A DNA stretch of 64,000 nucleotides from Diphasiastrum complanatum (Eukaryota; Streptophyta; Lycopodiopsida; Lycopodiales; Lycopodiaceae), in assembly GCA_029204225.1 (NCBI GenBank), contig CM055100.1, positions 15,856,600 through 15,920,599 on the forward strand, written 5' to 3'. Shown in pieces: positions 1-11,225 of this stretch. The position numbers were made by a program, and so were the translations under genes. How positions within the stretch are numbered: position 1 is the stretch's first letter; every line of letters begins with the position of its first letter. The notes below the pieces were generated by a model, which was not told where the DNA came from, did not search any database, and saw only the letters and a list, made by a program, of their open reading frames with translations.

Positions 1-311
1 TTAACGAAGAAGAGCGCCTAGACCAACAGAGCTAGCATCAGTCTCAACAATAAACCTTTGATCAAACTGTGGCAAACACGTAACGGCTGCTGAAACAATG
101 GCATGACATAAAGCATCAAAAGCAGTGTGACACTCAGAAGTCCAAACAAACTTATGAGACTTTTTCAACAAAGAATCAAGTGGGGCAGCCACAGTGGCGA
201 AATACTTAACAAGATGACGAAGATGGGTAGCCATACATAAAAACATATGAACAGTTGAACGTTGGTTGGAACAGGCCAATCCTCAATAGCTTGAACCTTC
301 TGAGGATCAAA
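1..311 (-). pseudogene. Ty3/gypsy RT-RNase H fragment (runs off left edge)
   Basis: Read on the minus strand, this encodes the connection between reverse transcriptase and RNase H of a plant Ty3/gypsy polyprotein. The stretch FDPQKVQAIEDWPVP (about 310-262) is the typical 'thumb' segment. After a small frameshift near 250 it continues with PLDSLLKKSHKFVWT and the RNase H start IVETDASSVGLGALL, where the first catalytic Asp is kept in TDAS. The ORF is still open at base 1, so the element continues outside the window. No LTR is visible. The family assignment is firm from these motifs; the element is broken. Confidence 0.8.
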
Positions 312-1514
312 TCAAGAAAGTGAGAATTTAGGTTTGTAAGAAAAGACCAATGTCAAAAGACTATTAGAAACCTAAAGCAAGCTGCTGTAAAAATAGAAAA
401 TTTGGAAGTCAATAAATACAAGAACGGAAGTTTTTCTGATGTGGAGAAGAGGGGCATATCCTTTCTGAAGTGATGATTCATATTCTCCATATGCACAAAA
501 TGAAATTTTCTTCAAGAGGGGGATCTACAACAAAATGTCGATCCTAAGCATCTAGATGATTATGATTGAGAATGGACAAATACAAGATATAAACAATTTC
601 ATCTGTCAACAAAGAACATTCACCCTTATTGAATGGTCTGGGATTGAAGAATGGTCAAAAGATCATTGATGAAGACTGAATTCTTTGTAAGCGGAGGAAG
701 ATTTATGATCACAGATATGAGACTGCCAACTTAGTTACAGTGATGTTGACGCACCAGTCCCATAGATATATTTGTGATGTCGTGCACATAAGAGGCTGTA
801 AGGCCAGATGATCATAACTTATTCAAAGAGTTCGAGTTTGACATCATGTTTTAGAGGGGTACGTTGAACTCTGTCATGGATGCTTTGAGTTAGATTTGGA
901 GAGGTTAACAATAATACTTTGCTGAGATACAAGGCAATTTGCAGTTTTTCCCTTCAAGGTAGTGAACCATGCTAGTTAGAGTCGAGAGTGGTATGGGACA
1001 TTGGTTATTGTTGGAGGCTTGAACAAGCTGGACTGGTGTCTCTGGTACATAGGGTGACTCTACAGATGGGAGGTAAGTGAGCATTTGTCATTCGACAGTG
1101 TGCGATAACCTTATGGAGATCTGCTTTATTAATGTTTTAGTTTTTCTTGCACATCCCAAATAAGGCTGAAGTGCCCAGAGTTAATTTATAATGTGACTTA
1201 CTAAGCCAAGGCGTAAAGTCCAAGAACTTTGGATTAGTGTGAACTGACTTGTTATCTTACTAAATGTTCCAGTCTCTTATGACCATGGAAGTGGAAATGG
1301 CTAGTAGTTTTATATCTTATAGAATTTGTGTTCTGTCATGAATTTGCTAGATGATTAGAAGCTATGAGTTTTAGAAACAAATCATCAGTTTTTCATGACT
1401 TTCTTAAGAAAGCTTTTCCTTCAAACAAGCTATACTAAGTTTGATGACTGTTCAATAGTGTAAGTGGGTCAAGGCTAAGAAAATAACTGTATGCTAATCA
1501 TGCCTGTTTTGCAG
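312..1514. other. Non-coding stretch, probably intron of the SPC22-like gene
   Basis: I see no recognisable coding segment here on either strand. The stretch is T-rich on the + strand and ends in a pyrimidine tract plus TTTTGCAG acceptor at 1514, directly before the first recognised exon of the downstream gene. The simplest reading is intron sequence with decayed repeats. The exons for the first roughly 55-60 residues of that gene were sought here and not found. Confidence 0.4.
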
Positions 1515-2463
1515 GTGTGGTTGACATTGAATATTTCGGCAGATTTTTCATCGGTGTTCTCTTGGAACACAAAGCAGGTTAGACTTCAGTAGGAAGATGA
1601 GATTGCGGAGTCTTTGCATGAATGAGCTGAATCACTTGGGATTTCTCTCGTCAGGATAATAACATTTTACTAGGTCATTGCAGATTTTGCAATGTTCATA
1701 ATTTCAGCAATATTTCTTTGTCACCTTGATTTATTTGTGAATATTGCAGTTATTTATATTCGTGGCTGCTGAATACGTGACCCCCAAAAATGTGGTGAAT
1801 CAGGTGTGCTTCATAGTCTTCCATTCTGGATGGACATTAGTGTCTGTATGCTTGTTGTATATGCAGTTTTTTATGTGAAGGCACAGAGATGGTAAACAAG
1901 ACTAAGAGAGTGACGTTGCTGAATGATTTTTTCGTGTTGGTTCTCTTCACCTGTTACTTGCTTGTTTGTGCCTGTAAGGACATTTTCAATCAATCTACAT
2001 GGCCACTTTCCAAGACTGCTAACTTTTATTCAGATATTTGTCACCAGGACAATTTTTCTAGGCTTTAACATGCATTGCAATTTAGACTAATTCATTGATG
2101 GTAAATTCTTTTCATTTTTGGAGGTTTCATTATGGGACGCCATTTTGGTGTCCAAGAACCACGCCAAGTTTTCGATTAAAACCAGAAATAAGTACAGTTT
2201 TGTTGATCAGGTCACTATCCTTACTTTTGCTGGTATTTATGCAATAGATGAATATAGATTTTTGTAAATGCATCTGTCAGCAGCTAAACAGTCGTCTTCG
2301 CAGTCCCTTTGTGACAAGTGCTTGTTTGTTCGATGTCTTGCAGGGTAATAATCTAAGAGGCTCAGACTTCAACCTTACCATGTATTGGCATGTGATGCCC
2401 TTGACTGGTGCTATGTATACCGAGAAACAAGTTTTTTCAGGATTTCGGTTACCAACTGAGTAG
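1515..2463 (+). CDS. SPC3: Signal peptidase complex subunit 3 (SPC22/23, SPCS3), 3' exons only
   Basis: Four short exons join in phase 0 with canonical AG/GT borders: 1515-1577 ([20 protein letters not shown]), 1750-1803 ([17 protein letters not shown]), 2124-2210 ([20 protein letters not shown]) and 2344-2463 ([19 protein letters not shown], ending at TAG). Order and wording match plant and animal SPCS3, an accessory ER membrane subunit of the complex that removes signal peptides co-translationally. The family is about 165-180 residues with one N-terminal membrane anchor and a lumenal domain. The 107 residues here cover most of the lumenal domain. The exon or exons for the anchor and the start codon are not found between 312 and 1514, so they are probably beyond the left edge behind a transposon-bearing intron. 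All visible exons are undamaged, which argues for a live gene. A processed pseudogene is excluded by the introns; a truncated duplicate remains possible. Confidence 0.85.
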
Positions 2464-4619
2464 ACATACATCCAAAGCACATTAACAATGGATCCATTGA
2501 TATTCTGGAAAATTTTGGCATAACGTTTGAAGCAAATTTGCTTTTATGATCATAAATATGTTGTCTAATTGTAAATTGCTGATTGTTTAAAAAGGTTCCA
2601 TGTTTGACAACAGTAAAGTAAAAGGACAAATTTTGTAGCATATGTATAGTTTAAGTTAAGACTACTAAGATTTGAAACGGGACTAGGGTTCATGCTATGT
2701 CCAATTGAAATATGGACATGGATGTTTGCCAACATACATGTGGGTGAAGGCGATGTGATGATGCCAGGTATAAAGGATTTTAGGCAATGTGATCACACAT
2801 AAGGTCAAATGATTGGAACCTGCTTTTCCCAGTCGAGAAATGATGTCAAGTGATGTGATGTCAAGTGGGAGCGTAAAATCTATTGGAGGATTATAAAAAA
2901 AAATTGCACTCGTTCATAGTACTTGATTGTGCATAGAACATAGGCTATCTTGCGAATTGAAATAACTACATGTAGGTGGTCATGCTCACTCTCAAAGTAT
3001 CCACATATCAGAACCATAACCATAACAAATCCCCAAAAAGCTTATTCACCAGGGAAAGGAGAAAAGGTGAGCAATGCCAAGAGGCGGTAGTGTGTTATTA
3101 GAGCTTGTATATTTTGTGTCATGATACATGGAATTGACGCCTAACAACCACTCCTTTGGTAGGAGTTGATCGCATAATTGTATTTGTTGCTGGTCTGGTT
3201 GTAGAATACGTTTGACGGAGAAATTTGTCCATGATGCTCAAAGGTATCTACTTGAAGGTAATGTAGAGCTATTAGAGCCTTTTCCATGGGCATCCCTAGC
3301 AATATACCTCTTCTGATCTTTAGTTGGTGGCCCATCACAACTCCAACTTGTGTGCCTATGGAGCCTAACGATAACCAGAAGCTCAACGGTAACCCTCAAC
3401 TATATGTCACACTAATATTATATCTCAACTCTTGAAAGGCCATTCGACAGTTGTTTACACATGATATACAGAAATGTTATTATTGCAATGATCTTACAGG
3501 AGAATATTATTCAGAGAATGATATAGGTTATAAGCATGAGCATACATGATATGTAGAAATGTTAGTGCTGTAAGGATCTTAAAATAAAAGATTATTTAGA
3601 GAGAGGCCCATACACGGTTATAAGCATGAGCAGGCCATGTTACTTGATATGTCTGTCATCTCATAGAGTTGCAAACTTGCAAACACGTGTGTCAAATTTG
3701 TTGCATACTTTGGAGCCCCTTTTCATGTAATGTGCTCTTAAATTGAATTGTGTATCATCTTTTGAAATTTTAAAACCTTTTACTTTTGATTGTGCAATGT
3801 GACAATCCTAACTTTCAAGTTTTGATGCATGCTTTGAAGTTGTTTTGGTCCTAAAACTACTATGGAATCGATCCTGACCTAAGGGTAAGGTTAGCCTTTT
3901 ACTTTCCAGTAAAAGTTTGCAAAGGTTTGGATTTTATGAAAGTGTGCAAATGCATTTTGTAGACTTCTAACAAATTTAAGCTTTCAAAGACTTGTTAGCA
4001 ACTATGCTGCGAGGACATGCCATGAATATGGTTGTTGACACTTGGTTGTCATTATAGAATGGGAATAGTCTAAATGTTGCAAATTTGATCTTCCTATCCA
4101 TATTGATGACATCATGACTTCATAGAAGTTGCGAACCAAGTGTTACTTTAACACTTCATATGTTATTATAGTCTTGTAATGAGTCACATGCATATTCAGT
4201 GTAATATAGTGGACTGGAAATAATAACACACTTATAGTGTAGTAAAGTGGAGTTCTGGACTGGAGAATAATTACAAACTTTTTCACACAACAGGTAGGAC
4301 AACATATTGAAAGGAAGTCACAAACTTTACTGATATCGATTATTTTGTGGAACTTGAGAGAATTGTGCGCAAAACTTCAGTTGTGGACAGCTTTTTTCGG
4401 GTGGAGCTAAATGCCACCTAGAGCCAATTTTCAGAGTGATTTGTAGCCTTTATCTCCCATCCCTTCATACTCTATATGCATGAGGATGCTCCTCGTCTTA
4501 TTTCCAAGTTTTTAGGCTTGTATCATGCTCTAATGTGCAACTAAGGCACCTCAACCCAATTTTTTCTCCCTAAAACAAAACATCACAAGCACTGAGAAAA
4601 GGCAGCTTGTGGCAAAAGC
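2464..4619. other. Intergenic, no gene recognised
   Basis: This is AT-rich DNA after the SPC3 stop codon. It presumably includes the 3' UTR and transcription end of that gene in the first few hundred bases. Short ORFs such as the one at 3141-3386 resemble nothing I know. Phrases such as 'acatgatatgtagaaatgtta' recur loosely at 3460-3570, suggesting decayed repeats, but I cannot name a family. Confidence 0.4.
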
Positions 4620-5670
4620 GGTTTTATGTTGATCTTTTTCAGCAATTTGAATCATATTGTATCCGCTAAAGCCATCTAGGAAGGAGTAGGCCTCATCTCC
4701 TATGAGATTTTCTAAGATGGATTCTTTGAAAGGTAATGAAAAATTATCACGTTCCGTGATGACATTAAGTTTCTTAAAATTGACACAGATCCGAAGTTTC
4801 CATTTTTCTTAGAAACAATGACTATTGGAGAGACTCACTCAATATGTTCGATTTCAAAGATGAATCCTGCATCTAACAAGCATTGTAATTCTTCTTTGAT
4901 TTTGGCCTTATAGATCGGATTACATCTGTAGGGACAACTAGCAGTTGGTCTCGCCGGTTTAAGAGGAATACGATGTACAACTACCTGTTATAGGACCATG
5001 CATAGACATGTCGGTATTTGCACAAAAGCTTTTCAAGCCTTCTGCGTTGTTCCTGATTAAGATGAGCCCCGACGTGGATGATGTATTTGTTACTTTCATG
5101 TGGCTCACTCAAGGAGAGAGTGATGGTTCGGGTAGGGCCTTCGTAGGGTGAATTACCATTTGGCTCACGTTGAGCTTGGGGTAATTGGATGGTTACATCC
5201 TCGATCGTATAGTCCTTAAAATATGCAGGCACATCATGGGCTGATGATTCGAGGGGGGGCTTGCCTTTCAACTATCTGGATGGTGATTTGGGAGGTTCGA
5301 GGATTGGTATATGAGCGGATGCAATCTCAGGAACTTCCCTAGCAGTGGTAAGGTCTCCAGGTGGCTAAATTTGAAGGGGTTTCTTCATCTTTCTTTCATG
5401 GTATGGCCACGAGGCTCTGGCTTCGATGGACGTGAGGTGTGAGGATGAGGAAGTGGTGGCACATCATGGAGAATTTTGTCGTCGATTTGAAAAATTGTTT
5501 TCTCCTCACAGAGGTCCCATGGATAGTTTGGTCGTTTTACCCGGTATAGCTTGGTATCATGTTTTTCAACCGTAACTTTGGCAACTAGTTCCACTTTGGA
5601 TGACTGCTGCAGAAAGGCCTTGAGTGGAAGGGCCTCCATGTAGAAATGTCCAAATCGTCTGGGCAATTTT
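4620..5670 (-). pseudogene. Ty3/gypsy pol relic (pre-RT linker and RT N-terminal half)
   Basis: On the minus strand, 5666-5385 and 5271-4981 encode the linker before reverse transcriptase, ending in a helix and CKYRHVYAWSY, the usual 'YxDVFAWSY' entry to gypsy RT. From about 4980 down to 4640 the RT itself can be read: HRIPLKPARP, CPYRCNP, EELQCLLDAGFIFEIEHIE, then a stop where Trp is expected, VSPIVIVSKKNGN, and finally YSFLDGFSGYNMIQIA. That last piece carries the first part of the palm. At least one in-frame stop and two frameshifts show it is dead. No LTR was identified beside it. Confidence 0.8.
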
Positions 5671-6279
5671 GAATTTGTAAGACATTCTCGTCATCTACGG
5701 GATTGATGAATGTCCTTGCTCTCTATCACTTTCCCTCCATCTCTCATGCTTTATTTGTGTTTTGCTAATTGTTGGATCTGATTGTTATTGGGATTGCATG
5801 TTATTTATCGCTTTCATGGGAACGTAATATAACAACAACACATTTTTATCTATGTACAACGTAGATGAATGCTTGTTGATGATCGCGCTTGTTTACTCAC
5901 TCTGATCAGAACACGGACGTCTACGACTCCTCAGTTTCTGATCAGACGATGGCTATCTTTGACGCCTGAGGAACTCGCAATATCATACTGCTCTTCCATT
6001 TATTTCAAAACTATACTTCAAATTGAATATGATTTCAGTAGTACCACACTCAAACCATCTCTAATCTCTTTGGTGGACTGTACTCTTGTTTTAAAGTATG
6101 AATTAATTTTTGAGATCCTGTTGGGCAATCAAAACACTTAAAGTTTTGATTACATTTAGCATAAGCTGTCTATTAGACTATTTTTGCGTTCAACATGCAA
6201 TTAGAATGGCAAAGCTATTCCACAATATTTATGCTCTCTTCTCCGTTCGCGTTCTTCTATCTCCCTTGTCCCATTAGAT
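5671..6279 (+). other. Probable 5' LTR region of a copia element
   Basis: This non-coding stretch ends a few bases before a tRNA primer-binding site at 6280, which is the position of a 5' LTR. A TGTTGG that could be the LTR start lies at 5770, and the likely LTR end is the CCA near 6271-6273, but the second LTR that would prove the borders is not recognisable. A short spurious ORF at 5869-6141 has no meaning I can see. Confidence 0.35.
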
Positions 6280-6291
6280 TGGTGTCAGAGC
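6280..6291 (+). promoter_or_regulatory. Primer-binding site of copia element (tRNA-iMet type)
   Basis: TGGTGTCAGAGC differs by one base from the standard plant copia PBS TGGTATCAGAGC, complementary to the 3' end of initiator methionine tRNA. It sits about 50 bases upstream of the gag start, as expected for the start of minus-strand DNA synthesis. Confidence 0.7.
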
Positions 6292-6343
6292 GTAGCTCAA
6301 ATAAACCGAGAGATCAAGTTTGTTCTATTTGTATACTGTTATC

Positions 6344-8200
6344 ATGTCTCATATAGGTAGCTCTTCATCTTCATCACTCAGTAAAGCTAGAGTCATTGAC
6401 GAGTTCAATGGTTCTAACTTCTACATTTGGAAGTTAAAACTTAGAATGATGTTGATAGATAGAGATCTTTGGGATGAAGTAGAAGGTGCAGACCTGAAAC
6501 CAGAAAATGGTGATCAAGCAAAGGCCTGGAGGATCAAAGATCATAAGGCCCTAGCATGTATCACACTCAATCTGGCCGACTCCCAAATATCTCACGTTAC
6601 CACGTGCAAAACCTCTAAGGAAGCACTGGACTTGTTATCAAGTCTTTATGAGACTCATGATGTAACCATGAGATTACATCTTAGAAGGAAGTTCTTTACT
6701 CTTAGCATGTCTGATTCTACTGCCATCACTTCTCACATCAACAACTTCAAGTCCCTATTAGTGTAGGATGTTCTATTCAAGATGATGATGCCGTTATGAC
6801 CTTGCTTTTTTCTCTTCCAAAGTCCTATGAGCACTTTGTAGTGATGATCTCTGCACACCCCAACCTCACTCTTCAAAAGGTGATCGGTCATCTTCTTCAA
6901 AAGGAAATACGGAGAAAGACTAGCAGCCTGTCCATCAAAGACAAATCCATGGCTCTATACACCAAGAATAAAGACTATTCCAAGGGCAAGAATCAAGTGT
7001 AGCAGCAATAGAAGAAGCCTCACACTCAAGGTGATCATGGTGGATCGCGCAAGAAGCTTTTCTTCAGATATTGCAAAAGAGCTAATCATGACATCAAGGA
7101 GTGTCGCATCAGGATCTACAACGAGGCAAAGAAGCAACAACAGCAGCAGCAGCCAAACTCCTCCAACACGGCTGAATTCAAGGAGTTAGATACACGTTAA
7201 TGGCTTACAACAGTAGTGAAGACTGTGATAGTTGGTACCTGGACAACGGCTGTACCCAACACATGACCTCTCGCAAGGAATGGTTTACGGAGTACACAGC
7301 TTACAACAGAGACCAATTTATCTACCTCGGAGATCCTAGCACTATATGGAAGGCAAAGGAGCAGTGAAGAACAGCTTTAACAACGATCTGTCCATTTGTG
7401 TTCCTAACATCCTTCATATTCCTCAGTTGTCAAAGAACCTGTTATTAGTCTCTATGATAACTGATGCGGGCTACACTGTTTCTTTCTCATCTGAGCAGTG
7501 TACAATACTCGAGGAAGATACTACTCTGACTACATGCACTAGAGTTAGAAATCTTGTTGTACTCTCTAATTCAGTTGCATTAGCTAGTATCTCTAATGAA
7601 AATGTAAACAATAGTGTTGTTCTGTGGCATAGTCGATTTGGACACGTGAATACAAGATCACTTTCTTATATGCGTTGTAATAATTTAGTTGATAAACTGA
7701 ATTTCCCTTCTTCAGTAGATAGGAATCATGCATCTATGGGAAGCACTCTAGAAGCAAGTTTCCAAAATCACATTCCATCAAAACAAAGCATGTATTAGAT
7801 CTTGTAGCGATCTCTGTGGTCCAATGCCAACTCCGTCATTAGGAGATGCAATCTATTTTATCACTTTCATAGATGATTATTCTAGATGGTCTACAGTCAT
7901 GTTCATTCAACACAAATCTCAAGCCTTTGAATGCTTCAAAAGATTCAAGGACATGGCGGAGACACAAACATCTACAAAAGTGAAGGCACTCCGAATTGAT
8001 GGTGGCGGCTAACGAGATGTCCGACTACATGGCTGAACATGGTATTAGACGATAGTTCACCACTTCCTATTCACCTCAATAGAATGGGATTGCAGAAAGG
8101 AAGAATCGAACTCTTCTCAACTCAGCCAGATCCATGCTACATCAAGCAGCTGTGAGGTTCTGGGTAGAAGCTACTGCCACAGCCTGTTGTGTCAAATTCC
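6344..8200 (+). pseudogene. Ty1/copia gag-protease-integrase, degenerate
   Basis: Gag starts at the ATG at 6344 (MSHIGSSSSSSLSKA) and has the UBN2-type fold phrases FNGSNFYIWKLKLRMML, HKALACITLNLADSQISHV and LHLRRKFFTL. After a stop at 6764 gag resumes in another frame. A zinc knuckle follows at about 7060-7100 (FRYCKRANHDIKECR). The protease begins near 7232 (WYLDNGCTQHMTS; Asn replaces Ser after the catalytic Asp). Integrase is visible as VLWHSRFGHV (7621), YFITFIDDYSRWSTVMFI (about 7855), VKALRIDGGG and NGIAERKNRTLL (about 8077-8120). Several frameshifts and stops break it. The coding series stops at about 8200, where an inverted copia fragment begins. Confidence 0.85.
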
Positions 8201-9410
8201 TTTGACAGATCACTCTTAGTAGTGTGTAGAAGAGAGACAAAATAAATGCATCATTTATGTAAAGAGATATGTGAACTGAATTGGTGCCTATATGCTTTAA
8301 ATAAACATTATATTCAGTTGAATTGTTTGCAAGTCCCAATTGATTGAGATAAGAGTTGATTCTATTGAACCATGCTCTTGCGGCCTGTTTTAGACTGTAG
8401 ATTGCTTTGTGCAGCTTGCACACTTTGTGCTCTTGGCCTTTGACTTCGAATCCTTCCGGTTGGAAGGTGTACAGCTACTCTTCAACATTTTCATTGAGAA
8501 ATGTTGTCTTGAAATCCATTTGGTGCATTTCGAGGTCTTTCGCGGCTGCTAACACAATCAGAGTCTTGATTGACTGCATCTTGACGACAGGACTAAGAAT
8601 TTCTTAATAATCCACTCCTTGGCTTGAGTGAATCCTTTAGCCACTAGCCGTGCTTTCCATTTTGCAATGGAACCATCAGAGTTGATCTTCTTCTTAAAGA
8701 TCCACTTGTTGTCGATAACTCTCTTGTGAGTGGGGAAGTCGACCAGCGTCCATGTCTAATTCGTCAAAAGTGAGTTGTACTCGCTTTTCATAGCTTCTTG
8801 CCACTTCACAGCATCCTTGGAGTTAATTGCTTCGGCTAGGCTCTCTGGTTCTTCTGATGAAGTACAGAATGATTGAGGTGCATACCTCTTAGGAACTGTC
8901 CGAGTCCGTGAGGATCTACGGATGTTGGGTTGACCAGAATGCGATGATGCTTCTTCTTGAATTTCTTCAGATCTGTTCGAGCTAGCTTAGTCTGGTTTGA
9001 TGACAGGTACTGTCGGCTGCTCGGCTTCTGTAGCTATAGCTGCAGGTTCTGTAGAAGGAACATCAACGTTGGAAGAATCCATACTACGTAAAATAGGATG
9101 AAATGACATAGCATCGTTTATCGATGGTTGTTTTAAATCATAGTATGTATGTTCTTGAAATATTACATCCCTAGAGACAAATATTACATTCGTGGATGGA
9201 TCATAAACTTTATAAGCTTTATGTTCATCAGGATAGCCAATGAAAATACATTTATTTGTCCTATGATCTAGCTTCTTCCTAAGCTGTTTAGGAATGTGAA
9301 CAAAACATATACAACCAAAGATTTTTAGATGGTTGACACTAGGCTTGTGCCCATGCCAAACTTCATGAGGAGTCTTGTTGTTGACGACTTTGGTGCTGGA
9401 TCTATTCTAC
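8200..9410 (-). pseudogene. Inverted copia fragment: integrase C-terminus to RT
   Basis: On the minus strand from about 9400 one reads the integrase C-terminal part (NNKTPHEVWHGHKP, LKIFGCICFVHIPKQ), the beta-rich linker (CIFIGYPDEHKAYKVYDPST), an acidic and proline-rich spacer, then RT: EAMKSEYNSL, WTLV, KWIFKKKINSDGSIAKWK, ARLVAKGF, and at 8423-8340 VCKLHKAIYSLKQAARAWF. It stops before the YVDD box. Stops and indels make it non-functional. It lies in opposite orientation between two + strand copia segments, so it is a nested insertion or the product of an inversion. Confidence 0.85.
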
Positions 9411-9740
9411 ACCAAGAGAGTGCTAAGTGCATTAGAATAGGCTCAAAGAAAATATCAGATCATTGCAACATGGCAACCTCAAGTGGATTTATGTTGGAAG
9501 GCAATGATAGGCTTATCTCAACAAATTATTCTACTTGGAAGGTGAGATGGAATCTTCGCTTCAGATGAATGATTTGATGGATATTGTTGTAGATGTGGAG
9601 GAGAGACCTTTGGCACCTCAAGAACAATTGAGGTATGACAAGAGGGCAAAGAAAACTCTACGTGTGATCAAGATGAATGTTACTAGTGAACTTCTCAAGG
9701 AAGTTGGTAACTGCACAACATCAAGTGAGGCTTGGCTCGT
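9411..9740 (+). pseudogene. Copia gag leader and N-terminus, fragment of element-B family
   Basis: The segment matches the leader and first third of gag of element B further right (about 15785-16100). Both have 'gagtgct..gtgcatt' leaders, then a gag starting MATSSGFMLEGNDRLIS here and MATSIGVMLVANDRLTS there, and both carry RYDKRAKKTL and IKMNVT. A single indel shifts frame at about 9535. It ends at SSEAW, where sequence switches abruptly to RNase H of a different copia. Confidence 0.8.
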
Positions 9741-10296
9741 TGAAGCTTCTGGCTCCATCACATTTTATGTTATGATGGAAATATTATCGACCCACTCGTC
9801 TTGCGAAGCTACTCCGACTCATATTGGGGAGGAACAGTCTCTACTAGAAAATCTACCTCCGGGTTCTGTTTCTATCTGGCAGGGGGACCGATTCCATGGA
9901 ACTCAAGGAAGCAGAAATCAGTTGCGCTTTTTTCGACAGAGGCAGAGTACATCGCAGCATGTCAAGCTTCAAAAGAAGCTGTATGGATCAGGTTATTACT
10001 TCACGACTTACATCACACTCAGTTCAATGCTACTACCATTCTGTGTGACAACTTGAGCTGTATTTCACTGTCACTAAATCCCAGATTTCATGGCAAATCC
10101 AAGCACATAGAAATCCAGTATCATTTCATTCGGGAGAAAGTTTTCTTAGGGCAAGTGATCCTTCAATATTGCTCCACAACAGAAATGGTCGCAAACATCT
10201 TCACCAAAGCACTTCCCAGGATCAAGCACTAGAAATTCTTCAACAAGCTGAACCTGACAAAGATACCAAGGCACCAACCGTGACCTTAAGGGGGAT
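9741..10296 (+). pseudogene. Copia RNase H and 3' end with polypurine tract
   Basis: From about 9798 the RNase H domain is readable in one frame: SYSDSYWGG, RKSTSGFCFYLAGGPIPWNS, FSTEAEYIAACQASKEAVW, ILCDNLSCISLSLNPRFHGK, SKHIEIQYHFIREKV and MVANIFTKALP, with the catalytic acidic residues of the STEAEY and CDN motifs present. After the stop comes a purine-rich tract ending TTAAGGGGGAT at 10286-10296, the polypurine tract that primes plus-strand synthesis. It directly precedes TGTTGAAAATTG, the presumed 3' LTR start. Confidence 0.8.
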
Positions 10297-10734
10297 TGTT
10301 GAAAATTGAGCCCACAGTTGCCTCCTTGGTGAATGGACTAATTTCTATTTCATGATTCTTCCTGCATGTTTATTGATCATTGATCTAGGGTCAGGTGAAA
10401 CCAACCTTGGTTCTACATCTGCTCATCTGATACTTGCAGGAATCACAAACTTAGACAGCCAATTTATTTGAAGAATGTCTACAATGGGCTTCCGGCTGAT
10501 CTCTAGCAAAGGGTGACCAATCCTGTCATAATTTCAAAGTTCAGATGTCAAGTTTAATAACTTGAAGTCATTGAAGACTTGGCCATCTTCAAGGACTTCC
10601 ACAAAACTTGCATTTAGAACAAGTATGCAGAAATACATTACTTTTTCAACAGTCTACAGAAATACACTATGTTTTCGATAGCTTCAACTTTTTCGCATTT
10701 TTTCGAAATGCGAAAACTTGCGTAGTTCAAAAGT
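10297..10734 (+). repeat. Probable 3' LTR start of copia element
   Basis: The sequence begins TGTTGAAAATTG immediately after the polypurine tract, as an LTR should. I could not find its right border nor a matching 5' copy, so its extent is uncertain. Confidence 0.4.
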
Positions 10735-11216
10735 TTAACTTTTTTTAACACACCTTCGGCTCTTTGCAAAAAATATGAAGAGAGAGAAAATCAGTAGGTA
10801 GCCATGCACATTTAGCAACTCATCATTGTGTGGAAGAATATCAATAAAATTGATATTAATGATAGGGGTGTCTAGATCAGGAATTTGTTCGTTATCGGTC
10901 AGAGGAGTATAGGTACAATCATCTTGATGTTGAGTACAAGAATCAGCATTCACACATTCAATGGTAGCTAAACTGTGACTCCATTTTATGATATCAGTAG
11001 ATTTAACATAATGACCTTTTTAGTGGGTGGACTGGTATGGCTCAAACACTGAATTAGTAGTAGAAGATCCTTCGTCGTGAAACCATGCGGGTTCGAGTTT
11101 GCCAGATGAATCAATGGTAATAGAGTTGTCTCTATTTCCAAAGGTGACTCAACCTTTGCTCCAGTTGTGAATGACGCTTGCATTGGTAAGCCATGGGCGA
11201 CCAAGTAGTAACTCAT
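10735..11216 (-). pseudogene. Possible Ty3/gypsy gag-protease relic
   Basis: Two minus-strand ORFs (10986-11216 and 10735-10953) are separated by a short gap. The first begins SYYLVAHGLPMQASFTTGAK, which loosely resembles the segment after the gypsy retropepsin (SYxLLLGRPWL). The second is acidic and Thr/Asp rich. No catalytic motif is visible, so this is a tentative reading; it may be unrelated sequence. Confidence 0.3.
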
Positions 11217-11225
11217 AGGACTAGG

